A stretch of 64,000 bases of DNA from NCBI RefSeq assembly GCF_001552555.1, contig NZ_BCRK01000009.1:1-64000 (forward strand), given 5' to 3'. Position 1 is the stretch's first letter; every line of letters begins with the position of its first letter. Shown piece after piece: positions 16,665 through 26,589 of the stretch. Made by a program: the position numbers and the translations under genes. This DNA is from Nocardiopsis trehalosi NBRC 14201. GTDB taxonomy: Bacteria > Actinomycetota > Actinomycetes > Streptosporangiales > Streptosporangiaceae. Under the pieces are notes generated by a model that was given only the letters and a program-made list of their open reading frames with translations, had not been told where the DNA came from and searched no databases.

Positions 16665-16670
16665 ATCGTA
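16665..16670 (-). promoter_or_regulatory. -10 box of a leaderless promoter (dehydratase gene)
   Basis: TACGAT on the minus strand, six bases before the start codon, with no ribosome binding site. Confidence 0.45.
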
Positions 16671-16704
16671 GGGGGAGGGCCCCGGGGCGGCGCGGCCGCC
16701 GGGG

Positions 16705-17319
16705 TCACCCTTGGGCGGGCAGCGCCCCCGCGCGCGCGGCGGCCACGGCGGCGGCCGCGGCGCGGGCGGCGGTGCCCGCGTCGACCGGTTCGCGGCTGAC
16801 GAACAGCCGGTAGTAGATCGGGGCGACGGCGGTGCGGACCACCTCGGCGGGGTCGGTGCCGACCGGGAGCTGCCCGCGTTCGACGCCGCGGGCGACCACC
16901 TCGGCGCAGCGCCGGTGGCGTTCGGCGAAGAAGCCGCGCAGCGCCTCGGCGGCGCGGTCGGCGTGGAAGGCCGCGGAGATCGCGGCGGCGGGCACGGCGC
17001 GGTCGGGGGCGGTGGTGAACCCGTGGACGACGTCGAGCGCGATGCGGCGCAGGTCCTCCTCGACGTCGCCGGTGTCGGCGGGCCGCCAGTCGTCGTCCGC
17101 CGCCGCGCCGAGGGCGTCGGCGACCAGCTCCGGCACGCCGCCCCACCGGCGGTACACCGTGGTCCGGTGCACGCCGGAGCGGGCGGCGACGCCCTCGACG
17201 GTCATGTCGGTGAAGCCGCGCTCCGCCAGTTCGTCCAGCGTGGCCCGGACCACGGCCGCGCGGGTGCGGGCGGTGCGCCCGCCGGGCCGGCGGGCCCCCG
17301 GGCGGTCGGCTTCGGACAT
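16705..17319 (-). CDS. TetR family transcriptional regulator
   Basis: 204 residues with an N-terminal TetR helix-turn-helix (about residues 18-65: AARSGVHRTTVYRRWG) and a C-terminal domain of the TetR_C_11-like group. It lies 46 bp upstream of the dehydratase gene on the same strand, though that gene has its own probable promoter. A GTCTGG / CCAGAC palindrome overlaps its own -10 region, which suggests autorepression. The wider regulon is not visible. Confidence 0.88.
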   Translation of the reverse strand: MSEADRPGARRPGGRTARTRAAVVRATLDELAERGFTDMTVEGVAARSGVHRTTVYRRWGGVPELVADALGAAADDDWRPADTGDVEEDLRRIALDVVHGFTTAPDRAVPAAAISAAFHADRAAEALRGFFAERHRRCAEVVARGVERGQLPVGTDPAEVVRTAVAPIYYRLFVSREPVDAGTAARAAAAAVAAARAGALPAQG

Positions 17320-17335
17320 GGGCCCTCCGTAGGTC

Positions 17336-17355
17336 GTCTGGCGGCCCGCCCAGAC
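17336..17355. promoter_or_regulatory. possible autoregulatory operator of the TetR gene
   Basis: GTCTGG and CCAGAC lie eight bases apart. On the minus strand TAGTCT (17352-17357) reads as a -10 box for the TetR gene, so a protein bound here would cover the promoter. Confidence 0.45.
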
Positions 17356-17391
17356 TAACGCGACTGGAGTGGCCTTAGCGGAGCCGGCCGG

Positions 17392-18189
17392 TCACAGGAT
17401 CCGGCCGGGCCGGGAGCGGTCGACGAGCGCCTGGAACCGCCAGGTGTTGATCGGGTGGCTCGACAGCAGGTTGACCAGCATGACGAACAGGCCCTGGTCG
17501 GTGTGCGCCCGCGCGGCGATCTCCTCGAAGTCGACGGCGGTGTAGAGGTACTTGCCCGCCGCCAGGACGCGCAGCCCCCGCATCCCCTCGGGGTGGAAGG
17601 CGTAGCCGTGGTTGTCGGCGGTGTACTCCTGCGCCCGGTTCAGCGTGCTGCCGATGCCGGGGATGATGTCGGCCACCGACACCGCGAACTGCCGCCAGTA
17701 CGACACGTGGCCCGCCGCGATGTGGCCGACCTCGTGGCCGATGACGAACCGCAGCGCGTCGGGGTCGGCGAGCCGCCCGCCCACCTCGAACAGGTCGCTG
17801 GAGACCGCCACGTAGCGGCGGAACCCGTGGCCGGACGCGAACGCGTTGATGCGCCCGTTGCCCAGCACCACGTAGGCGTCGGGCACGCGCGGCAGGTCGA
17901 ACGCGCGCGCGGCGTCGACCACCATGGCGTGCGCCTCGGGGAACTGGCGCTCGGAGATGCGCACCCCGTTGACCCGCTGGGTGGCGTAGAGCTGCCCGCG
18001 CACGAAGAAGACCAGCGCGGGGATGCTCAGCAGCAGCAGCGGCTGGCCGGATTCGCCCTCGATCGCCCGGTTGGCCGCGCCCACCACGGCCAGGACCGTC
18101 ACGGCGACGCAGACCACCAGGACGGCGTTCTCGCGCGGATGCCGCAGCGCGCGCCGGCGGGAGCGCTCGCCCCACGTCTGGAACAGCAT
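17392..18189 (-). CDS. M48 family membrane metallopeptidase (HtpX/Ste24-like)
   Basis: 265 residues. Two membrane helices occupy about residues 22-66, followed by the protease domain with the zinc motif HEVGH and a downstream Glu ligand in AQEYTADNHG. HtpX-type enzymes degrade damaged membrane proteins at the cytoplasmic face. The domain has the conserved ASGHG and YVAVSS strands that frame the substrate cleft. The start is at ATG 18189. It stands alone on the minus strand, 91 bp from the M20 gene. Confidence 0.88.
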   Translation of the reverse strand: MLFQTWGERSRRRALRHPRENAVLVVCVAVTVLAVVGAANRAIEGESGQPLLLLSIPALVFFVRGQLYATQRVNGVRISERQFPEAHAMVVDAARAFDLPRVPDAYVVLGNGRINAFASGHGFRRYVAVSSDLFEVGGRLADPDALRFVIGHEVGHIAAGHVSYWRQFAVSVADIIPGIGSTLNRAQEYTADNHGYAFHPEGMRGLRVLAAGKYLYTAVDFEEIAARAHTDQGLFVMLVNLLSSHPINTWRFQALVDRSRPGRIL

Positions 18190-18280
18190 GGCCCCATTGT
18201 GGGGCCCGGCCGCGCCGCGCGCGCCCGGGTCGGGCCCGGGGCACGCCCGGGCGGCGGGGGTGCGGCGGCGGAGCGGCCGG

Positions 18281-20089
18281 TCAGAGGCGGTAGGGCGGGT
18301 CCTGCGGCGGATCGGCGTCGTAGGGGCGCGGCTCGTACGGCGGCTCGTCGGCGGGCGGCCGGCCCGTCGAGAACGGGGTGGACCCCGGCGGGGGCGGCGG
18401 CGCGGCGACGGGCGGCCCCTGCGGCGGCGGCGCCGCGACCGGCGGGCCCTGCGGCGGGGCGGGCGGGGGCGGCGGCGCGGCGACCGGCGGACCCTGCGGC
18501 GGGGCGGGCGCCGGTGCGGGCGCCGGTGCGGGGTCGTCGTCGTCGAGGAAACCGGCCATGTCGGCGTAGGCGGTGGACTCGCCCCGCTCGGCGTCGTCGT
18601 CGGGCCGGTCGGCGGACGGGCCGACGTGGCGGCCGCCGCCCTCGTCGGCGGGGGCGGGCTCGGGCGGCGCCGGGTAGGCCTCGGCGCCCGGGGCCGGAGC
18701 GGGCTCGGTGGCGCCGGGCGGCGGCACCGGGGCGGGGGCGGCGGGCCGCTCGGCGTCGGGGGCCGCCGGGTCGTCGGCCCGGCCCAGGTAGGTCAGCGCC
18801 GCGACGGTGAGGGCGGCCAGCCCGGCGCGCAGCGTCGGCTCGCGGTCGGGCGCGAAGAACGGGGAGTGGTTGCCCGGGACCGACGCCAGCTTCTCGTAGG
18901 GGGTGGTGCCCGGCGCGGCCTCCCACACGGAGTGCGGGGTGGCGCCGACGAACCAGAAGGCGTACGGCACCGGGTCGGGTTCGCCCGGGAGGCCGAGGTC
19001 GCCGAAGTCCTCGCTGCCGGTGAGGGGCTGCGGCAGGTCGACCACGTAGCCGTCGCCGAAGTAGGCCCGGTGGGCGGCCGCCACGTCGTGCACGGCCTCG
19101 GCCGCGTTGCGGGTGACGCCCGCCTCCTGGAGCACGGTGATCTCGGGCTCGCGGGGGGCGCCCGCGGCGGCGGCCTCGGCGCGCACGATCCGCTCGATGG
19201 CGGTGTGCACGCGGTCGGCGACCACCTCGTTGAGGGCCCGGGTGTTGACCTCCAGGTAGGCGTCCTCGGGGATGATGTTGGCCTTGGTGCCGGCGCGCAG
19301 CACGCCGACGGTCACCACGGCGACCTCGCTCGGGTCGACCTCGCGCGCCACCACGGTCTGCAGCCGGGTGACGATGTTCGCGGCGATCACCACCGGGTCG
19401 ACGGTGGTGTGCGGCTGGGAGGCGTGGCCGCCCACGCCGAAGACGCGGACGCCCAGGGTGGCGCCGGCGGCCAGGATGACGCCCGCCCGGTGCGCGATCA
19501 TCCCGGCGGGCTGCGGCCCGATGTGCTGGCCCAGCGCGACGTCGGGGCGGCCGAAGCGGGTGTAGAGGCCGTCGCGGAGCATCCCCGAGGCGCCGTCGAG
19601 GGTCTCCTCGCCGGGCTGGGCGACGACCATCAGGGTGCCGCGCCAGCGGTCGCGGGCGCCGGAGAGCAGGTCGGCGGCGCCGACGAGGCACGCGGTGTGG
19701 GCGTCGTGGCCGCACGCGTGCATGATCGGCACCTCGTTGCCGTCGGCGTCGGTGCCGCGGGCGGTGCTGGCGTAGGGCAGGCCGGTCTTCTCCTCGACCG
19801 GCAGCGCGTCCATGTCGGCGCGGAGCAGGACGGTGGGGCCGTCGCCGTTGCGCAGCACCCCGACCACCCCGGTGCCGCCGATGCCGGTGGCGACCTCGAA
19901 GCCCGCGCGGGTCAGCCACTCGGCGACGGCGCGGGCCGTGCGGGTCTCGCCGTGCGAGAGTTCGGGGTTCTTGTGCAGGTCGACGTAGAACCCCTCGACG
20001 AGCGGGAAGATCTCGTCGACGAGCCGCAGGATCGCGCCGCCGTGCTGGGCGACGCGCTGGGGTTGGACCGCGTGCGGCACAGCTTCCAC
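18281..20089 (-). CDS. M20 family amidohydrolase with a long proline-rich C-terminal tail
   Basis: About 602 residues. The first 410 or so form an M20D amidohydrolase (hippurate hydrolase / N-acyl-amino-acid deacylase type). It has DMDALPV and HACGHDAH as metal ligands, the catalytic QPGEE pair, and a dimerisation segment GGHASQPH. The remaining roughly 190 residues are Pro/Ala/Asp-rich and include three copies of a PPQGPPVAAPPP-type repeat, ending in PPYRL. The family normally stops near 400-430 residues, so the tail is an oddity. I chose GTG 20089, preceded by GGAAGAAGG; the frame is open to ATG 20176 but that start has no ribosome binding site. No signal peptide is seen. Confidence 0.85.
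   Translation of the reverse strand: MEAVPHAVQPQRVAQHGGAILRLVDEIFPLVEGFYVDLHKNPELSHGETRTARAVAEWLTRAGFEVATGIGGTGVVGVLRNGDGPTVLLRADMDALPVEEKTGLPYASTARGTDADGNEVPIMHACGHDAHTACLVGAADLLSGARDRWRGTLMVVAQPGEETLDGASGMLRDGLYTRFGRPDVALGQHIGPQPAGMIAHRAGVILAAGATLGVRVFGVGGHASQPHTTVDPVVIAANIVTRLQTVVAREVDPSEVAVVTVGVLRAGTKANIIPEDAYLEVNTRALNEVVADRVHTAIERIVRAEAAAAGAPREPEITVLQEAGVTRNAAEAVHDVAAAHRAYFGDGYVVDLPQPLTGSEDFGDLGLPGEPDPVPYAFWFVGATPHSVWEAAPGTTPYEKLASVPGNHSPFFAPDREPTLRAGLAALTVAALTYLGRADDPAAPDAERPAAPAPVPPPGATEPAPAPGAEAYPAPPEPAPADEGGGRHVGPSADRPDDDAERGESTAYADMAGFLDDDDPAPAPAPAPAPPQGPPVAAPPPPPAPPQGPPVAAPPPQGPPVAAPPPPPGSTPFSTGRPPADEPPYEPRPYDADPPQDPPYRL
18380..18515. repeat. in-gene GC-rich tandem repeat (proline-rich tail)
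   Basis: Three imperfect copies of a 36-45 base unit encode the PPQGPPVAAPPP repeats of the M20 protein. Such repeats are prone to slippage and may vary between strains. Confidence 0.7.
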
Positions 20090-20608
20090 CGCCTTCTTCC
20101 GGGGTTTCGGGGGGCGGCGTGTCCCGCCCCGGGAACCGGGGGGCGGCCGCCGCGGCGATTCTCCCGCCCGCGCCATCGAATCTCAAACGGGGTCGAGGCG
20201 GCGGGGCCGTCAGGGCAGCCTACTCGGCCCGGGCGGCGGGCGCGGGGGGCCGCCGCCCGGGACCCCCCGTCGAAAAAGGGGTTTGGGTCCGTTCCTGAGA
20301 AAAAAATCCGGGTACCGTAACCACGGCTCCGCAGTGGCCGGACGTGGGGGACGCCACGGTCGGGCACCCGGAGCTGGGCGGCGTCACCCGGACGACACGC
20401 CCGGACACGTCCTGATAGGGTCCCCGGCACGGAAGGGCGGTAGGGTCACTCCCAGGGTTCTCAGCGAACTCCCAGGCATGTCCGGTAGGCCCGGCGCCCG
20501 CGCGCGCCCGATGGCCACCGCCGCCGCGCCGAGGCGCCGTCCTGCGCCCGGCCGCATCCGCTCCGCGACCACGCCCGCACGCCCCGCTATCGGTGACTCG
20601 GAGGACCC
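20090..20608. other. divergent intergenic region
   Basis: About 520 bp between the M20 and acyltransferase genes. It contains an A-run (near 20299), and two TAGGGT hexamers about 26 bp apart (near 20416 and 20442) that could be -10 boxes for the acyltransferase gene. No gene is evident. Confidence 0.35.
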
Positions 20609-21721
20609 GTGGCCTCGACCACCACACGACCGCCCGAACGCCCCGCCGTCCGCCCCGAAACCCCGCCGCCGGCCGCCGCCGGCCGGCCCCGGCGCGACGC
20701 CCTGCTCGACAACGCGAAGTTCCTGCTGATCACGCTGGTGGTGGTCGGGCACGCGATCGAGCCCACCACCGACAGCCGGATCGCCAACGCGGTCTACTTC
20801 TGGATCTACCTGTTCCACATGCCCGCGTTCGTGCTGATCAGCGGGTACCTCTCCAAGTCGTTCGACGGCTCGGGCCGGCGCATCGACAAGCTGCTGACCA
20901 CGGTCGCCGCCCCGTACCTCATCTTCTGGTGCGTGTACGCGGTGCAGGCGGCGTCGTCCGGGCGGAACCTGCCCGACGGCCCGCTGGAGCCGCTCTGGCT
21001 CACCTGGTTCCTCGCCGCGCTGTTCGTGTGGCGCCTCACCGTGCCGCTGTGGAAGCGGGTGCGCCGGCCGTTCGCGGTGGCGGTCGCCCTGTCGCTGGTC
21101 GGCGGGCTGGTGGCCACCGGCGAGGTGCTGGGGATGTCGCGCATCATCAGCCTGCTGCCGTTCTTCGTCGCGGGCCTGCTGCTGGAGCAGCGCCACTTCG
21201 ACCTGCTCCGGCACACCTGGGTGCGGGTGGCGGGCGCCGCGCTGGGCGTGGCGACCATGGCCGTCTGCTACCTGTACCTGGAGCAGGCCAGCCGCGAGTG
21301 GATCTACTGGCGCGAGAGCCTGGTCGACCGCGACGTCGACCTGCTGCCCGTGGGCATCCCCGGGCGCGTGCTGTTCCTGGTGCTGGCATTCGCGCTGACC
21401 GCCGCGCTGCTGGCGCTGACCCCGCGGCGCACCACCCGGTTCACCCGGCTGGGCGCCCTCACCATGTACGTGTTCCTGCTGCACGGCCTGGTCATCCGGG
21501 TCGCCGACCAGTTCGGCTGGTACGACGCCGCGGACCGGGTGCTCGGCACCACGGGCTCGTTCCTGCTGAACACCGTGCTCGCGGTCGGCCTGACCTTCCT
21601 GCTGTGCGCGCCGTGGGTGCGCGCCGCCACCCGGTGGCTGGTCGAACCTCGGCTCGACGGCATCCTGCGCCGCGACCGCGACTCCGCGCCACCCGTGCTG
21701 CGGCTGCCCCGCTCGGGCTGA
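20609..21721 (+). CDS. acyltransferase family (AT3) integral membrane protein
   Basis: 370 residues with about ten membrane helices of the acyltransferase-3 family. The first helix carries VVVGHAIEP with the conserved His, and LFHMPAFVLISGYL is the second characteristic helix. Such proteins acetylate or acylate exopolysaccharide or cell-wall sugars at the membrane. An N-terminal Pro-rich cytoplasmic tail of about 28 residues precedes the core. The GTG start has GGAGGA three bases upstream. The target is unknown. A strong palindromic terminator follows. Confidence 0.85.
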   Translation: MASTTTRPPERPAVRPETPPPAAAGRPRRDALLDNAKFLLITLVVVGHAIEPTTDSRIANAVYFWIYLFHMPAFVLISGYLSKSFDGSGRRIDKLLTTVAAPYLIFWCVYAVQAASSGRNLPDGPLEPLWLTWFLAALFVWRLTVPLWKRVRRPFAVAVALSLVGGLVATGEVLGMSRIISLLPFFVAGLLLEQRHFDLLRHTWVRVAGAALGVATMAVCYLYLEQASREWIYWRESLVDRDVDLLPVGIPGRVLFLVLAFALTAALLALTPRRTTRFTRLGALTMYVFLLHGLVIRVADQFGWYDAADRVLGTTGSFLLNTVLAVGLTFLLCAPWVRAATRWLVEPRLDGILRRDRDSAPPVLRLPRSG

Positions 21722-21749
21722 GCCGCCCGGGTCGATCCGGCCGCACACG

Positions 21750-21789
21750 ACGGGAGGGGCCGCGCGGACGTCCGCGCGGCCCCTCCCGT
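21750..21789. terminator. perfect 20-bp-stem bidirectional terminator
   Basis: The arms ACGGGAGGGGCCGCGCGGAC and GTCCGCGCGGCCCCTCCCGT are exact reverse complements with no spacer. It lies between the convergent acyltransferase and CDP-alcohol transferase genes. Confidence 0.85.
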
Positions 21790-21864
21790 GTGTTCCGTGT
21801 CCCTCTCCCCGTTCCGGTCCGCCGCACCGCCGCTCCCCCGTGCGGTGTGCGGGCCGGGCCCGGG

Positions 21865-22860
21865 TCAGCCCCGGGTGAGCTTCGCCATCTCGCGGTCGAA
21901 GTCGCGGGTGGCCAGCCACAGCTTGTAGACGATCACCAGCTCGAACGCCGCCAGCGCCGCGCACGCCAGGACCGTGACCGGCACGATCAGGCTGGGCAGC
22001 GCCGAGACCGCCGCGGTCAGCGCGGTCAGCGGGGCGACCACGCAGACGAACATCTCGAACTCGATGCCGCTGAACAGGTGCGGGCGGACCCGGCTGCGCA
22101 GCAGCCGGTCGCGGACCCGCTCGTACCAGCCGAACCGCTTGCCGAACCCCTGGTGCACGTCGATGACGCGGGCGCCGGACGACGCGGCGCCGGCCCGCAC
22201 CTGCTCCGGGTCGAGGTCGGGGTTGTCGCGCAGCGCCTCCTCCATGAACACCACCGGTGCGGCGGGGGCGGCGGTGCCCGCGTTGTTCGCGGCGTCGGGG
22301 GTCTCGGTGCTCTCCGGGTCGTCGGAGACGGAGTCGGCGGAGCGGCCCTCGGCGACGGCGCGCAGCTTCTCGCGCATGGTCTGCCGGGTCTTGGCGACCT
22401 GGTTGCCGTTGAGGTAGCGCAGCAGGTCGAGGAAGGTGACGACCGGCATCAGCAGCAGGTAGACGACCTCGCCGGTGACCGCCCACTGGCCGATGAACAG
22501 CGCCAGCATGCAGCCGAAGAAGCGGATGCGGTCGAACACGAAGTCGACCCAGGCGCCGAACACCGACCCGTTGTGCTTGAGCCGGGCGATCTTGCCGTCC
22601 ATGCAGTCGAGCACGAAGCTGAGGTGGAACAGCAGCGCGCCCGCCACCAGCCACGGCCAGCTCCCCAGGGCGAAGCACACCACCGAGCCGAGGCCGAGGA
22701 CCCCGGCGCCGAACGTGATCTGGTTCGGGGTGATGTTCGTGCGGTTGGCGGTCCACACGACCAGGCGGGCGGCCAGCGGGTCGACCAGGAACACGGTCCA
22801 CCACGCGTCGCGGCTCTTGTAGGTGCGCTCGCGGACGTCCGCGAGTGTGAAGCTCGTCAT
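21865..22860 (-). CDS. CDP-alcohol phosphatidyltransferase family protein
   Basis: 331 residues. The family signature is exact: DxxDGxxARx8Gx3Dx3D begins at LDCMDGKIAR and ends at VDFVFD, and binds CDP and metal in the membrane. Members make phosphatidylglycerol-phosphate, phosphatidylinositol or related lipids. A hydrophilic insert of about 75 residues (Asp/Glu/Ala-rich) separates the catalytic helices from the last two helices, longer than in PgsA. Which alcohol it uses is not known. CAGGAG precedes the ATG at 22860. Confidence 0.85.
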   Translation of the reverse strand: MTSFTLADVRERTYKSRDAWWTVFLVDPLAARLVVWTANRTNITPNQITFGAGVLGLGSVVCFALGSWPWLVAGALLFHLSFVLDCMDGKIARLKHNGSVFGAWVDFVFDRIRFFGCMLALFIGQWAVTGEVVYLLLMPVVTFLDLLRYLNGNQVAKTRQTMREKLRAVAEGRSADSVSDDPESTETPDAANNAGTAAPAAPVVFMEEALRDNPDLDPEQVRAGAASSGARVIDVHQGFGKRFGWYERVRDRLLRSRVRPHLFSGIEFEMFVCVVAPLTALTAAVSALPSLIVPVTVLACAALAAFELVIVYKLWLATRDFDREMAKLTRG

Positions 22861-23020
22861 CTCAACTCCTGCGGAACCCCGGCCGGCGCCGCGTGTCGGC
22901 CGCCGGCCACGCACGGTGATCACGCGCGGTCGAAGGGGAGGGGAGGGCGGGTGTCAGCCGGAAGATCATCGCAGACGGTCGTGCGGTGGGCTAATCGGCG
23001 CGGTCATAATTGATCGGTAA

Positions 23021-24529
<1,509 letters not shown>

Positions 24530-24555
24530 CCCCCAACCGCACTCACCCCACAAGC

Positions 24556-24584
24556 AAAGGCCAGAGCCGAAGGCTCTGGCCTTT
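24556..24584 (+). terminator. Rho-independent-like terminator after guaB1
   Basis: The 13-base arms AAAGGCCAGAGCC and GGCTCTGGCCTTT pair perfectly around a GAA loop. It lies 27 bp after the guaB1 stop and could also end transcription from the convergent small-membrane-protein operon. Confidence 0.85.
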
Positions 24585-24649
24585 CGCTATGCCACCCCGC
24601 TCACCGCGCCTCCAAAGTCCACAGGAGCACCTGGCCGCCAGGGAACGCA

Positions 24650-24988
24650 TCAAGGACCCAAGAAGAGACCCCTGATGAGTCCGATGCCGACCACGACCGC
24701 CACCGCCACCGCCGCAAAGAGACTGACCGTGACGTACTTGTTCACAGTATCCGCGACACCGCCTTGCACTTTTTCATACTTCCTCGCAAACGGCGGAGCC
24801 CACCGCAGAAGCCTCCGCTGAATCGCATCCCATTTTCGAAGCCGCTCCCAGTGCCTGTACAGGAGGAACGAAATCGCAAAACAGAACGCGGATACTGCGG
24901 CTACCAGCAGGAGAGTGAAGAGATACTCCAGAATATTTTCCTCCACAAGATTCAGACGGCACACCTCGCCGATGACTGAAATCATCAT
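24650..24988 (-). CDS. small two-helix membrane protein (third gene of a three-gene operon)
   Basis: 112 residues, family unknown. A first membrane helix lies at about residues 18-42, a basic amphipathic middle (RHWERLRKW...QRRLLRW) follows, and a second helix lies at 85-108. The start overlaps the stop of the upstream gene as ATGA, a sign of translational coupling. Base composition is clearly less G+C-rich than the neighbouring genes, suggesting horizontal gain. The next downstream feature is the guaB1 terminator on the opposite strand. Confidence 0.65.
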   Translation of the reverse strand: MMISVIGEVCRLNLVEENILEYLFTLLLVAAVSAFCFAISFLLYRHWERLRKWDAIQRRLLRWAPPFARKYEKVQGGVADTVNKYVTVSLFAAVAVAVVVGIGLIRGLFLGP

Positions 24989-25215
24989 CCGAAGACACCG
25001 AAGAATCCGCCGAGGATCAGCATCGACATTATGAACAGGAATCCGCTGATGATGATTCTCAGAGATTCGTTCGTCGGTTCATCGGAAGGCTTGAAGACGC
25101 TGTCATCCGGAACGTCCGAGAACATGAACTCGGCGCCGCGGTGGTAGTAGACCCAGTTCGCCACGGCAGCCGCCATCAGGCCGACCGCGAGGAGGAGTCC
25201 GAACAGGGTTTCCAT
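24985..25215 (-). CDS. small two-helix membrane protein (second gene)
   Basis: 76 residues with a helix near each end: METLFGLLLAVGLMAAAVANWV, and SGFLFIMSMLILGGFFGVFG at the C-terminus. A short acidic loop (DVPDDSVFKPSDEP) lies between them. A good AGAGGAGA precedes the ATG. The stop overlaps the next gene by ATGA, and the upstream gene ends two bases before this start. Family and function unknown; the lower-G+C coding and tight coupling suggest a three-part membrane complex. Confidence 0.65.
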   Translation of the reverse strand: METLFGLLLAVGLMAAAVANWVYYHRGAEFMFSDVPDDSVFKPSDEPTNESLRIIISGFLFIMSMLILGGFFGVFG

Positions 25216-25217
25216 GG

Positions 25218-25472
25218 CTATCTCCTCTGAGCCGGTCGTCTTCTGTTCTCCGGTCGTCGGCCCGATACCAACGCCGCGGGGTGAAGACCTCCATCACTGA
25301 CGCATCTCTTCCGCAACAGGAAGAGGGAGAGCAAGGAAAGGACGAGGAAGAAGAGGGACATCAGTCCCGCGATGAGGAAAATCGGCGATCGTTCTACCGT
25401 GTAGTTCGCGAGATTGATGGACGCCCACGCGCCGTGGAACAACACGAGGGACCAATGGAGGCGTCTGCCCAC
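25218..25472 (-). CDS. small two-helix membrane protein (first gene)
   Basis: 84 residues from a GTG start. Two helices (about residues 8-25 and 30-53) are followed by a Cys and a basic tail (RRPENRRRPAQRR). No clear ribosome binding site is visible, and the true start may be internal. It is the first of three tightly spaced small membrane-protein genes on the minus strand, 91 bp downstream of the deazaflavin-type reductase gene. No homologue recognised. Confidence 0.5.
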   Translation of the reverse strand: MGRRLHWSLVLFHGAWASINLANYTVERSPIFLIAGLMSLFFLVLSLLSLFLLRKRCVSDGGLHPAALVSGRRPENRRRPAQRR

Positions 25473-25563
25473 GCGGGAAGTGCTCGATTCTTCGTCAGGG
25501 ACCGGCGGGGGCCGGGCGGGGTGGCCCGGAAGCAGCCACTCGCGCGCGGGCGTGTCGCGTCGC

Positions 25564-26217
25564 TCATGTCGGGGTGCAGATGACGATGGGGAGGGTGCGG
25601 TCGGTGCGGGACTGGTCGTCGGCGAAGGCCGGGTGGTACGCGGTGAGGCGGGGCCACAGGTCGGCGCGTTCGGCGGCGGTGGCGGTGCGGGCCCGCATGC
25701 GGTGCAGGGAGCGGCCGATCTGCACGACGACGCGCGGGTCGTCCAGCAGGTTGCGGAACCACATGGGGTTGCGGGGGTCGCCGCCCGCCGAGGCGACGAG
25801 GACGACCCGGTCGCCGTCGCGCAGGAACACCAGGGGCACGGTGCGGCGCCGCCCGCTCTTGCGGCCGCGCGTGGTCAGCAGGCAGACCGACTCCCCCTTG
25901 GGGAAGCGGTGGTGCGGCCGGAGGCGGCCGACCGCCAGCCCGTCCGTGGCGCGGTAGGCGAACGCGTCGAGGCGCGAGACCGCGCGGGCCCGGACCGGGC
26001 CGGGCGGGACGGCCTCCGGGATCTCCGGCCGGACCGGTTCGTCGCCGGCGGCGTCCGCGTGGCGGCGGTGGGCGTCGGCACCGGGGTACGAGGCGTGGAA
26101 CGCGTCGGCGCCGGGACGAGGGTGCTGCGGCGCGTCGGCGGCGAGACCCGGGTGGCGCGCGTCGGCGGACGGGCGGTGCGGCGGGTGGGCGGCGGAGTCC
26201 GGGCGGGGCGGGGGCAT
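25564..26217 (-). CDS. F420-dependent nitroreductase/quinone reductase family (DDN-like)
   Basis: 217 residues. The core from about residue 85 matches the deazaflavin-dependent nitroreductase family: LLTTRGRKSG, RTVPLVFLRDGD, VASAGGDPRNPMWF and NLLDDPRVVVQ form the beta barrel that binds F420H2. Known relatives reduce nitroimidazole prodrugs or quinones. The first 75 residues are His/Asp/Ala/Pro-rich low complexity and are probably a linker or targeting region. GGAGGAG precedes the ATG. The first 200 bp of the upstream 370-bp region contain an imperfect 29-base direct repeat. Confidence 0.82.
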   Translation of the reverse strand: MPPPRPDSAAHPPHRPSADARHPGLAADAPQHPRPGADAFHASYPGADAHRRHADAAGDEPVRPEIPEAVPPGPVRARAVSRLDAFAYRATDGLAVGRLRPHHRFPKGESVCLLTTRGRKSGRRRTVPLVFLRDGDRVVLVASAGGDPRNPMWFRNLLDDPRVVVQIGRSLHRMRARTATAAERADLWPRLTAYHPAFADDQSRTDRTLPIVICTPT

Positions 26218-26589
26218 GGGGGTCTCCTCCGGGCTGGGGGCTCGGAACGACGCTACGTGTCAGGCCCCCGTCATGGGAATGATCTGTCCGAATCGGGACT
26301 GTTTTCTGGTGATCTATCCGCCGGAAGTCCGTGGACCGCCCTGCCGGACGCGGCACCGTGCGGCACCACCGGGTGGCGGTACTGGGCGGCATGACCAAGT
26401 GGCGGTTCTGCGCGGCATCACCGGCCGGCCGCGCTGCGCGGCCGTGCGGCCCGGCGACGCTGCACGGCAACACGTGCGTCCGGGCACGGAGGCCGGTGTG
26501 GGGCAGCGCACGCCCGGTCGGCGACGTATGGGCGCCGGTGCGGGCGTATTTTTGAACTGACCAGTCAGTTCAAAAGAGGGGTGATGGCC
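26218..26589. other. divergent promoter region with imperfect direct repeat and TetR operator
   Basis: The stretch at about 26353-26412 holds two imperfect copies of a GGTGGCGG...GGCGGCATGACC-type unit with a period near 29 bp. A perfect TetR-like palindrome follows at 26551-26574. No gene is convincing here. Confidence 0.5.
26551..26574. promoter_or_regulatory. TetR-type operator of the first ABC/YhgE operon
   Basis: TTTGAACTGA-CCAG-TCAGTTCAAA has perfect 10-bp arms and a 4-bp spacer, a form bound by many actinobacterial TetR efflux repressors. It sits 16-39 bp before the ATPase start codon. The likely repressor is the TetR encoded at 29688-30269. Confidence 0.75.

Noticed and set aside
26331-26555. 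74-codon plus-strand frame before the first ABC ATPase
   Set aside because: No ribosome binding site or domain; it overlaps an imperfect direct repeat and the operator region.
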